The notes below the pieces were generated by a model. That model saw only the letters and a list, made by a program, of their open reading frames with translations. It was not told the origin of the DNA and made no database searches. A stretch of 64,000 nt of DNA, from contig NMRB01000014.1 in the NCBI GenBank assembly GCA_002633025.1, forward strand, positions 97,366-161,365, given 5' to 3'. Made by a program: the position numbers and the translations under genes. This DNA is from Notospermus geniculatus (taxonomy: Eukaryota; Nemertea; Pilidiophora; Heteronemertea; Lineidae). Of the stretch, positions 44,411 through 54,690 are shown piece by piece; position 1 is the first letter of the stretch, and the number at the start of each line of letters is the position of its first letter.

Positions 44411-44687
44411 GAGCCTTGATAGCCAAGTGGTTATCACATCCGCTTAGCAAGTGGCAGGTGCTGGGTTCGAATCCCGGGCCATATGGGATTAATCATCCTC
44501 AGCATTTCAGTGCATCCCATGGGACAGTAAGCAATGGTGCCTTGTACCTTGTGCCTTTGAAAGGGCAAGTAAAAGACCCCATCCAAGTGAGGAACATGAA
44601 TAGCCTGAGATGGCCTCTTCCGTAATTACCAGGGCTAATAATGCTATGGCTTCACCCCGACAGAATAATCTAATAAAAATACAAATA
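44411..44687 (+). mobile_element. tRNA-derived SINE
   Basis: Box A (TAGCCAAGTGG) and box B (GGTTCGAATCCC) are spaced as in a tRNA. A conserved body follows (GACCCCATCCAAGTGAGGAA) with an A-rich end (AATAAAAATACAAATAC). Counterpart at 51247. Confidence 0.82.
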
Positions 44688-45259
44688 CTCCCACCAGAAC
44701 ATAAGATTTTAAGAAGAAACGTGTCATGCAACTTACTACCAACATTTATTTTGATAATCATATGCAAGAATACAAATATAAAGTAACAATCTATTAAACT
44801 ATCTTGAAATACCAGTACGCCTTTAGTATAGAAAGGAAACTTCCTCTCCATGTCGCAGTGTGGAACATGTGGTTCTGTGATGTAATCCAACCTCGACTTC
44901 GATTGCTTGATTGGAACTTGAAAGCCTGGTTCCCAGGTTGCAAGAGGATTCGAAGAAAGCAGACACCATCCAATCAAGATGAACAAGAGAATTACTGTAT
45001 ACATGTATATATACCTTCTCCAGTAGAGCAATTGTGGTACCAGTGACTCAGACCATGGCATTCGCATTACAGATTGGCCTCACTTGACAGATTCGGCCAC
45101 CTGGAGACTTCAGTTCCAGGAAAACAACACTAGACAAATTCCACGCTGTATTTATAGCATACCGTTCTAGGAGTTCAGATTCCAATGGTTCCAGCTTCTC
45201 TGGGATGACATCTTCTGTCATATGACAATTTTTCACAGCTTTCACTTTAGTTGCAGCTG

Positions 45260-46740
45260 TAACATTGATGCAGTAACAAATGTTCTACATCATAAGCTCA
45301 AAATAATCATTAGGGCCTATACATGATTATCACAGAATCCAAGTTTTAAGGATTGCAAATTAGAAAGGGTGCTCAAAAACTTATATATATCTAAAATAGT
45401 ACCAAAAAGGGATTAAATAAACATGCAGGCAACAGATTGTTCAATTAAGACTAGGACTCCCGTTTTCTGGTATATAGGTAGTACCAGTACAGTAGTAGGC
45501 CTACATAATCACTAAATAGGCTACATTAGGTGCAGGTACTTTGATGTTTACCTGTCTTCCTTGAGTATTTCTATTTGAACCTAAGATAATACATTTCAGT
45601 TCTGTTGTCGTCTGTTGTGTGAAGGGGAAATCAAAGAAGGCCCAGGGCCCACAACAATCAAGCAGTATTGAGGCCTGCCGGCAACATAGTCAAATTTTTC
45701 TGGGTTTTCCTCAATTCTGTGTTTATCATTCTAAAGGTGGAGGCCCTGAATCAATAAATTTTCCGAAGACTATGAAAAAGTTGACTGTACATGTATGTGG
45801 TGGGCATACTGAAAATCCACAATTCCAATACATACAGACAAGAAAGACAGTGTTCTTAGGGTGAATTGTTGTACTGTACAAATTACGTTGACAGCAAGAA
45901 AATGGCACATGTGTACAAGAACATACATGTATATACATTGCATTCAACATTTTGATAGCAACATATTGAAAATAATGGAAACTACTTGGAGATAGCTCAT
46001 GCTTAACAATGGTAGTGATATGCAGAAAGGATTAAACAAGTGTGTGACATGAATTACGTAAGTTAAACAATTATGTCTAAAATCGTCATTTTCATAGAAA
46101 AAACTTCATGAACAAGAAGAATAAACACATCCAAAGGATGATCCCAGCAGTTTTACCCAGTATAAATATCTCAACAAAAACATCGATAAATTTGCCTGAA
46201 CAATTCTCAAATAATGAATTTGCATAGGTCCTTCTGGTCCATCCTGAGGTAATCAGGATCCTGCACAAACGTTTGTGTGCAGTAAGTGCAAAGAATCTCT
46301 TATATTCCCAGGATGTTCTGGTCAAGCTGACTGAAATCAGGGGTTTCCATTTGATTGCCTGGCTCAGGAGCAATTGATAGGGGCCTATTGAATCAAAAAG
46401 GAATACCCCTGAACTTCATGAACAAGATGAAATTTACCAGTGAAAAAAATGTTGTGAGAAAAAAGTTGTCTTTTTTCAGTCAAGCATCTCATTGATGTAG
46501 GCCCAACCCCAATGAGCAAGGGGACAAACACCATAAAATTTTCTTGTCGCTGATTGAGATTTCAGTCGGTTCCACAAGGAAATTTCATGAATTGGAGACC
46601 CGACTGATGAAAATTTCAGCCGGGTCTACAACAAAATTTGATGAACTGGGGAACTGACGGTCGGGTATCCACTGCGTATAGAATATGATACTTTTTTACA
46701 TGGACATAGCATCCATGTGAGGTGCTTTTAATAGTGATGC
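45260..46740. other. Non-genic part of the tandem repeat, copy 1
   Basis: No supported gene. Open frames on the minus strand are not preserved in the second copy (52080-53820). Confidence 0.6.
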
Positions 46741-46874
46741 TTTAGGCTACTATTTATTATTTTTGTTATTTCTTTTATTGGATATCCATCTTCTGTCAGC
46801 CATTGCTATTGACACATAGTAAGGTTTTGTAGGGGTGAGGGCAAGTTCGCCAAAACACAATGCACTGCAACACT

Positions 46875-47031
46875 CAGGTGCGGATCCAGAAAGGGGACGC
46901 CCCGGCCGCGCGCCTCCCCTTTTAGCCAACAAATCTGTAAAATCGACAGTGAAATTCTGGAATTTGGCGCAAATTTTAATGTTCCCAGCACAGGGCGCCC
47001 CTTCTTTTCCCAAATCCTGGATCCGCTCCTG
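46875..47031. mobile_element. Second-copy counterpart of the 39589 MITE
   Basis: Same 157 bp; the right flank has changed (TCGCT), so the duplication is no longer exact here. Confidence 0.72.
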
Positions 47032-47695
47032 TCGCTGTGTGTTGTACAGTGCTTCTGGCAAATAGAGGAGAAATGCACTCAGTACTCTTTTGTGACTCTG
47101 TGTTTGCACTTGTTCATCTGTAGAAAAGAGATAGAGGATCCTGAAGGGTGAGCCACCTTGATATGGAACCCTAATCCCTTAACCTATGTGAAATTGATGG
47201 TGATATCCCACAACATGGGGTTCCTCGTCAACGTACAATACATGTATGCCTAGTAATCTCCATTTGATATGTTTGAACTTCTTTTGTTATATGACGGAGC
47301 CTGAAAACCAGTTGCATGGTAATGGCTACACTCGGACCGGCGGCATCAGACTCAACTACTGGTCACCGTTTTCAGTTGCCAATTATGTCTACTTCTCTAG
47401 TATTGTAGAGATGATTTCGAACTACAAATTCGGGTTGATGGATGACACCAGTTGTGGAGATATCACCATGAATACATCCGTAAATGGTTTAACACTGAGC
47501 TAACCGATTCATCTCTTTGTTTTAAGACAATGTGATTATATTGTTACATAGATGTAATGTTATTCATGTTGTCTAAAACAAGTAATAACTATACTTGACT
47601 TTTTAACTGTTTTTTTCCTTTTTAACTATAGTTTATATCTACATGTATTAACCCTTCTCCAGTTGTATGGGAAATATCAATGAATCTTATTTTTA

Positions 47696-47826
47696 GGCCG
47701 GGTTCACATAGAGCTACACGGTACATGGATATGCCGGCGAACAATGGCTTCACAAAGGGTTCATGACCATGAAACCTTTGTTTGCAAGCTGTGCCTGTGT
47801 AGGTGTAGCTCTATGTCAACCCGGCC
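47696..47826. mobile_element. Copy-2 counterpart of the 40707 MITE
   Basis: Same length (131 bp), TTA flanks kept. Confidence 0.8.
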
Positions 47827-48394
47827 TTATGGAATACTTCTCCCTGCTGTCGTACTGTGAAAATTTATTCAGTTATCTTCAATCTTTTCACTCATCGCTC
47901 CAGTCTCTTTCAATAAAAACTCAACTCTTGGTCCTAATTTAGCAAGAGATATGCAATGGAGAAACACACATCTTCTATCATCAGTGTGTTTTCTTTTATT
48001 GTAATACTTCCTTCCCACATTCTCTGTAATATCATTAGCAACTTCATTGTTATTAATATTCGGCCTGTGCTGACATAACTGTTCATGCCCACCACGGAAG
48101 GTTCACTGCTCGTTGTTTGACTGGTGTATGAAATGCTATGGTGTCTGGTAGCTTTCTGAATACAAGCTATTTGACAGATATCAATGCATTTTCCCATCAA
48201 TCTGTGCTTTTCTTAGTTGTGGGTATGAATGACATGTCTTGTAATTGATTAATTGGGTAGTCTAATGTAGGATGGCTTCATGTTTGTCTCAATTAGTAGC
48301 TTCAGATAACCGTTAACATGTAATGTCTTGTTCTGCCGTAGTCATAAATTCTTATTGTTTTCATGGAAAGATTATCTATCTGAGCCTGTGTTAA

Positions 48395-48665
48395 CACCAA
48401 ACACAGTTCAGTGGTTATCGTGTCCGCTTTGCAAGCGGCAGGTCCCGGGTTCGAATCCCGGGCCGTATGGGATTAATCATCCCTTGCTCTTCAGTCCGTT
48501 GCATGGGACAGTAAGCCGTGGTACCTTGTGCCTTTGCAAGGGCAAGTAAAAGACCCCATCCAAGTGAGGAACATGAGTAGCCTGAGATGGCCTCTTCCAT
48601 ATTTACCAGGGCCAATAATGCTATGGCTTCGGCCCTGATGGAAAAATCGAATACGAAAAAACAAA
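48395..48665 (+). mobile_element. tRNA-derived SINE, intact head
   Basis: Same family as 44411. Box B GGTTCGAATCCCGGGCC is present and the body continues to GAATACGAAAAAACAAAC. Undeleted counterpart of 41851-42080. Confidence 0.82.
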
Positions 48666-49084
48666 CGCTTAAAATGCCTCTGGAACAGATTAAGGAACAG
48701 GCACCAATATGGGTATTGGTTCTTTTTTTACACCGACTTCCTTCTGAGTGGATTTCTTGATATTTGTTCTGCACCCCATCCGACCTGATATCTCTTTAAC
48801 CCCTGCATGTTTCTGGTGATTTTGGGGGGTGGATAAGACACTTATGTACATGTACATGTACATGTACATTTACCAGTACATTGTTTATTTAAAAACGATT
48901 AGAATCTCATGATTTTCCTGTCCTGATAATGGAAAACTATATTTTGATGTTTATATAAGATTCTGGTACTGATCCATGTTGATACCTGTTCTTGCTGTGG
49001 CGAATTGGTGGAGCATGCTAACAGGAATGTCACAGTGTTTCCCCCTCCTGTTCTGAGTTAACATAATTTACTCTTGCATTCTAG

Positions 49085-49446
49085 TGTGATAGTGTTCCGC
49101 AAAGCCAACAAGATTGGATTCTACACCACAATCACACCTCAGAAGCCAACCGGTGATGTCAAGGTAAACAGAAAAGATATGCTTCTATGTAGTTGTGTAC
49201 ACTGCCCATAGATGGCGGAGGTGTAATAAATACATGTATGCTAAATTGACAACTTCTGGAGTTATAATATGAAATTACATCTTATTAATAATATCATTTT
49301 GATTCCAGGGGTCCTTCACCATTCGTTACACTCATCACAACATGACCAATGCCCTCCACACCAAGGACGGCGAGACAGCTGAACCTGAGGTCGTCTGGAT
49401 GGAGCACCCCGTCCTACTCAACTTCGGTCAAATCACCCAAGTATAG
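49085..49446 (+). CDS. DCTN4: Duplicated last two exons of DCTN4
   Basis: Exons 49085-49163 and 49309-49446 repeat 42492-42570 and 42710-42847, with acceptors, donor, stop codon and 3' UTR intact (AATAAA at 50462). I count three coding differences: ACA to ACC, ACG to ACA and GTT to GTC. All are silent. The upstream exon 38934-39034 is not duplicated, so these could only serve as an alternative 3' end of the same gene, or they are the second haplotype of one exon pair. Confidence 0.88.
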
Positions 49447-50829
49447 AGGCTGCTTTACCCATTTTGATGGACTCCATCTTAACCTGATAGGCCTACACTG
49501 TCTAACTTGGTGATACGAAGGGCTTGAATATATGCCAGGTGGTATTGGTCAAGTTCTCAATGGGGTACCGGCAAACAAAAGGAGGCGCTGATCATCAACT
49601 CAGTTAAAACGCAGGTGCGCATGCCTTTGCGATTGTTGAACGTCATCAGCCGTCGTGCGTCATTCTGACGTTACAAAAACTGCGTCATTCACAACCCATG
49701 ACGTCGACCATTCGCCTGTCGATTACGCTAAAATGGTCAACTTTATCGATTAAATTTATCATGTTCCCGCAGAGATTTTTGCTCAAAAGCAATAAGATAT
49801 ATTTTAGCAGTTCTGTACTTAACGATAGAAACGTAAAATTAGAAATTGAGTGCAATGTTTTACTTATATTTGGCCTAGAAACAGGGTGTGCTATTCAGAA
49901 TTAATTGGAAAATAATGTTGAGCCTCACTTTCAATGACGCAGTTATGACCGAGTTGATAGTCAGCGCCGCGTTGCGGATTAGGTCTGCCGGTCGGTACCT
50001 CATTGGATATTGACATTATATTGATATTGTTGACATTACTGATTATAAGCGCTCCCGTAATATGGTAACTTTCTTTGGGCTTAGGACATCTAGTCAATGT
50101 TCGGGATCTGTTTTCGGAATGCTTTCATCTTGCAAATTGTACATGTACTAGCTTTTGTGGGGCAGTGACACTGAACTTTTATTTTGTGACATGGGCAGTT
50201 CGTGTATTGAATGTGAACAGGGCTGTACATCCAAATGTACAACCATATAAATGCACATCTGTATGTGCATGTTTGAAAAAAATCATGCCAAAAAAACAAG
50301 GGAATAATACTGGATACTAAAGGACTGATTTCAGAAAATTACTGTGGGAATTCGGTGGAACAGTGTTGGTGTATCTTATGACTTATTACCGACTTGGAAT
50401 AGTGTGCTTCATATGTCTATATAATGTATAATTTATGATATTCATGTACACGTATGTACTGAATAAAAGCTTCTTAGAGGAAGACTGTCTTTATAAGGCC
50501 ATTTATTGTTCCATTCCCAACAAATAGAGCATAACTCAAAGTCGTACTTGTGTAGTGGGCCTAAGCATAGACCTTGCTTGTATGGATGTACCAGCTGTGG
50601 ACTTGGTCTGATTCATGGCCTTCAATGAAAGAAGGACATTTATCCTAATATCAGTGGGAGACTGTTCAACTGGAGTAAGCTATATTCAACACTGACAGTG
50701 TACATCATGATAGAGCTTTACAATCGGCCAGAAAGTGGAGACTATCGGAAGGTAGACTTGTACTGATGTGAGCTTGAACCAGGGACCTCCAGGTTCTTGT
50801 CTAAAGGCACCGCTGCACGTGACAGTTTT

Positions 50830-51051
50830 TATGCCCCCGACTTCCGAAAAAGTCGGGGGCATTATGTCGTGGCGCGTGCGTCGGTGTCGGTGTCGTCGNG
50901 GTTCCTTCCGATGACCAGCTCTGCCGCCCATCCAAGATGGCGGCGATGGTGGCCATCTTGAAATCGAGTTTCCGTCAATTAAGTTCAGATTCCTTCGCCC
51001 ACAAACAACATACCAGTCGGGGGCATATGCCACGCTCTGCGTTGCTCTTGT
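50830..51051. mobile_element. 222-bp insertion in the left arm of the copy-2 palindrome
   Basis: Begins TATGCCCCCGACTTCCG with an immediate hairpin (AGTCGGGGGCAT) and ends near GTCGGGGGCATATGCC then GCTCTGCGTTGCTCTTG. It is absent at 44219 in copy 1. Class unknown; contains one N. Confidence 0.7.
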
Positions 51052-51246
51052 CTATCGAAAGTTTGCTGTCAGATAGTCAATTATTGCTGTCAGACAGCAA
51101 TAATTGCTGTTACACAGTACTGTTTGACAGCAGTTATTGCTGTCTGAGAGCAATAATTGACTATCTGACAGCAAACGTTCGACAGAAAACTGTATCAATA
51201 TCTGGATCCAATACTAAGACGACACTCCAACCAGGTTGATTTCAGG

Positions 51247-51512
51247 AGCCTTGATAGCCAAGTTGTTATCACATCCGCTTAGCAAGCGGCAGGTGCTGGG
51301 TTCGAATCCCGGGCCATCATCCTCAGCATTTCAGTCCATCCCATGGGACAGTAAGTAATGGTGCCTTGTACCTTGTGCCTTTGAAAGGGCGAGTAAAAGA
51401 CCCCATCCAAGTGAGGAACATGAATAGCCTGAGATGGCCTCTTCCGTAATTACCAGGGCTAATAATGCTATGGCTTCACCCCGACAGAAAAATCTAATAA
51501 AAATACAAATAC
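51247..51512 (+). mobile_element. tRNA-derived SINE (copy-2 counterpart of 44411)
   Basis: Same head and body; about 10 bases after the CCGGGCCAT block are missing relative to 44411. Confidence 0.8.
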
Positions 51513-52824
51513 CGGTACTCCCACCAGAACATAAGATTTTAAGAAGAAACGTGTCATGCAACTTACTACCAACATTTATTTTGATAATCATATGCAAGAA
51601 TACAAATATAAAGTAACAATCTATTAAACTATCTTGAAATATCAGTACGCCTTAGTATAGAAAGAAAACTTCCTCTCCATGTCGCAGTGTGGAACATGTG
51701 GTTCTGTGATGTAATCCAACGTCGACTTCGATTGCTTGATTGGAACATGAAAGCCTGGTTCCCAGGTTGCAAGAGGATTCGAAGAAAGCAGACACCATCC
51801 GATCAAGATGAACAAGAGAATTACTGTATACATGTGCCGGTATATACCTTCTCCAGTAGAGCAATTGTGGTACCGGTACCAGTGACTCGGACCATGGAAT
51901 CATTCGCATTACAGATTGGCTTCACTTGACAGATTCGGCCACCTGAAGACTTCAGTTCCAGGAAACCAACACTAGACAAATTCCACGCTGTATTTATAGC
52001 ATACCGTACTAGGAGTTCAGATTCCAATGGTTCCGGCTTCTCTGGGATGACATCTTCTGTCATATGACAATTTTTCACAGCTTTCACTTTAGTTGCAGCT
52101 GTAACATTAACAAATGTTCTACATCATAAGCTCAAAATAATCATTAGGGCCTATACATGATTATCACAGAATCAAAGTTTTAAGGATTGCAAATTAGAAA
52201 GGGTGCTCAAAAACTTATATAGTATATCTAAAATAGTACCAAAAAGGGATTAAATAAACATGCAGGCAACAGATATTCATTGTGTTCAATTAAGACTAGG
52301 ACTCCCGTTTTCTGGTATATAGGCTAGTACCAGTAGTAGGCTACATAAGGTGCAGGTACTTTGATGTTTACCTGTCTTCCTTGAGTATTTCTATTTCAAC
52401 CTAAGATAATACATTTCAGTTCTGTTGTCGTCTGTTGTGTGAAGGGGAAATCAAAGAAGGCCCAGGGCCCACAACAATCCAGCAGTTTTGAGGCCCGCCG
52501 ACAGCATAGTCAAATTTTTCTAGGTTTTCCTCAATTCTGTGTTTATCATTCTAAAGCTGGAGGCCCTGAATCTAAATTTCCCGAAGACTATGAAAAAGTT
52601 GACTGTACATGTATGTGGTGGGCATACTGCCAATCCACAATTCCAATACATACAGACAAGAAAGACAGTGTTCTTATAGTGAATTGTTGTACTGTACAAA
52701 TTACGTTGACAGCAAGAAAATGGCACATGTGTACAAGAACATACATGTACATACATTGCATTCAGCATTTTGATAGCAACATATTGAAAATAATGGAGAC
52801 TACTTGGAGATAGCTCATGCTTAA

Positions 52825-53072
52825 AGATAATATATCACGACTTCATTGTTTACATTCAATGTTTGTAAACATGAATGTTTACATTATGTTATTTTGGACT
52901 TTTGGGACATGCCAACCCACCAAAATGAATACTTTTGGAATCAACAGAATTTCTAGAGGGGCATGCCACCAACAATTTGCTCATAAGACAAAGAAAGCCT
53001 GGACATAAACAAACAAAATGTAAACAACCAATGAATTTCGTGGCCCGCGAAAATATCCGTGATATATTATCT
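52825..53072. mobile_element. 248-bp TTAA-type (piggyBac-like) MITE, only in repeat copy 2
   Basis: Perfect 15-bp inverted ends AGATAATATATCACG / CGTGATATATTATCT are flanked by TTAA at 52821 and 53073. Copy 1 has one TTAA at the matching empty site (GCTTAACAATGG, about 46002). Confidence 0.85.
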
Positions 53073-53877
53073 TTAACAATGGTAGTGATATGCAGAAAGG
53101 ATTAAACAAGTGTGTGACATGAATTACGTAAGTTAAACAATTATGTCTAAAATCGTCATTTTCATAGAAAAAACTTCATGAACACATCCAAAGGATGATC
53201 CCAGCAGTTTTACCCACTATAAATAGCTCACTCTCAACAAAAACATCGATAAATTTGCCTGAACAATTCTCAAATAATGAATTTGCATAGGTCCTTCTGG
53301 TCCATCCTGAGGTAATCAGTGATTCTTAATCAACTCCTGCACAAACGTTTGTGTGCAGTAAGTGCAAAGAATCTCTGATATTCCCAGGATGTTCTGGTCA
53401 AACTGACTGAAATCAGGGGTTTCCATTTGATTGCCTGGCTCAGGAGCAATTGATAGGGGCCTATTGAATCAAAAAGGAATACCCCTGAACTTCATGAACA
53501 AGATGAAATTTACCAGTGAAAAAAATGTTGTGAGAAAAAAGTTGCTGTCTTTTTTCAGTCAAGCATCTCATTGATATTGGCCCAAACCCAATGAGCAAGG
53601 GGACAAACACCATAAAATTTTCTTGCGGCTGATTGAGATTTCAGTCGGTTCCACAAGGAAATTTCATGAATTGGAGACCCGACTGATGAAAATTTCAGCC
53701 GGCTCTACAACAAAATTTGATGAACTGGGGAACTGACGGTCGGGTATCCACTGCGTATAGAATATGATACCTTTTTACATGGATATAGCATCCATGTGAG
53801 GTGCTTTTAATAGTGATGCTTTAGGCTACTATTTATTATTTTTGTTATTTCTTTTATTGGATATCCATCTTCTGTCA

Positions 53878-54690
53878 CAATGCACATTATCCAGGTAATA
53901 GATCCCCAATAGAAAATTTGTATTTCCTTGTGTTGACACACTAATCGATATCACTCTATAGACAAGCTGTTTTCTGGCTCTGATGTCATAATACTACAAT
54001 TTCCTGGATTGAAATTGAGAGTAAAATAGTTGCTAAGCAAACTGAAAGACTAAATTGAACAGCAGTTGCACATTTGTCGACACTGAGATCAACACTGAGT
54101 AGACTAGTTTTCCATTGCGTTTGAGCCAGGAAAAGGTCATTTCGGGTTCCATACAAAGGGTAGTATGAAGGACCAGTAAATGCTTTTACTTTTAGTTGTG
54201 CACTGTACCAATAAATGCATCTCTACACCGATAATGCAGTTAATACCCCCATCACACTTAGTTCGAATCAGCAGGAATCAAGCAGAACCAGCCGGAATGA
54301 GAAAGTTTGCAAAATTCGAGCCGGATTCGGGAGAGCTTCGAAGGACACTTGGAATACACCTCGATAATTTCGAACATGTCCAAGACATTCTGACAGACCA
54401 CAGGAATGGGCCGGAACATTAGGAATGCAGTCAGAATTTTTAGAATGCTCTTCGAATGTCCAGGAATGAACTACGAATTGTCATTCCAACGGCAAGCATA
54501 TTTTTGACTTTCCTCATACCAACAAGAATCAACCTACAGCATAAGTTAAACATGGACTAGATATCCAGCTTAAGGATGTAAAATCTTCATACTGTAATTG
54601 TTGCTCTTTCGATGGTCAGCTTAAGTGTCATTGAAAATTGACAGATAACAACACTGTGAAAAATGATTTCTGTACAAAAATGTATTTAGC
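53878..54690. other. Interval between the tandem repeat and the NCX 3' end
   Basis: Presumed to contain the NCX 3' UTR. At 54255-54490 GGAAT or GAAT recurs many times (AGGAATCA, CGGAATGA, AGGAATGG, AGGAATGC, AGGAATGA), a degenerate simple repeat. Confidence 0.5.

Larger units (their letters stand above)
39513..46798 (+). repeat. 7.3-kb tandem repeat, copy 1
   Basis: Starts at GCCATTGCTATTGACACATAG and contains the DCTN4 terminal exons, 3' UTR, a palindromic element, SINEs and other repeats. The same 7.1-7.3 kb follows directly at 46799 with no N at the junction. Confidence 0.93.
46799..53877 (+). repeat. 7.1-kb tandem repeat, copy 2
   Basis: Collinear with copy 1 to TTCTGTCA near 53877. Besides point changes, the copies differ by whole mobile-element insertions, which are listed separately. 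Confidence 0.92.

Noticed and set aside
44413-44485. tRNA-gene-like segment with boxes A and B
   Set aside because: It is the head of a dispersed SINE with a long body and A-rich tail; the cloverleaf stems do not close cleanly.
44507-45067. 186-codon minus-strand ORF with a signal-like stretch (MYTVILLFILIGWCLLSSN)
   Set aside because: It runs through the antisense of the SINE at 44411, and the frame is broken in the second copy (51652-51833).
45060-45263. Minus-strand exon-like stretch (KAVKNCHMTEDVIPEKLEPL...) faintly reminiscent of a small secreted cytokine
   Set aside because: The differences from the second copy that I could see in this frame all change the residue, with no silent ones, the opposite of the DCTN4 exons. 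It is unlikely to be under protein selection.
53290-53470. Minus-strand frame with LCTYCTQTFVQELIKNH, resembling half a C2H2 zinc finger
   Set aside because: The corresponding frame in copy 1 is stopped and has a deletion; no adjacent exon was found.
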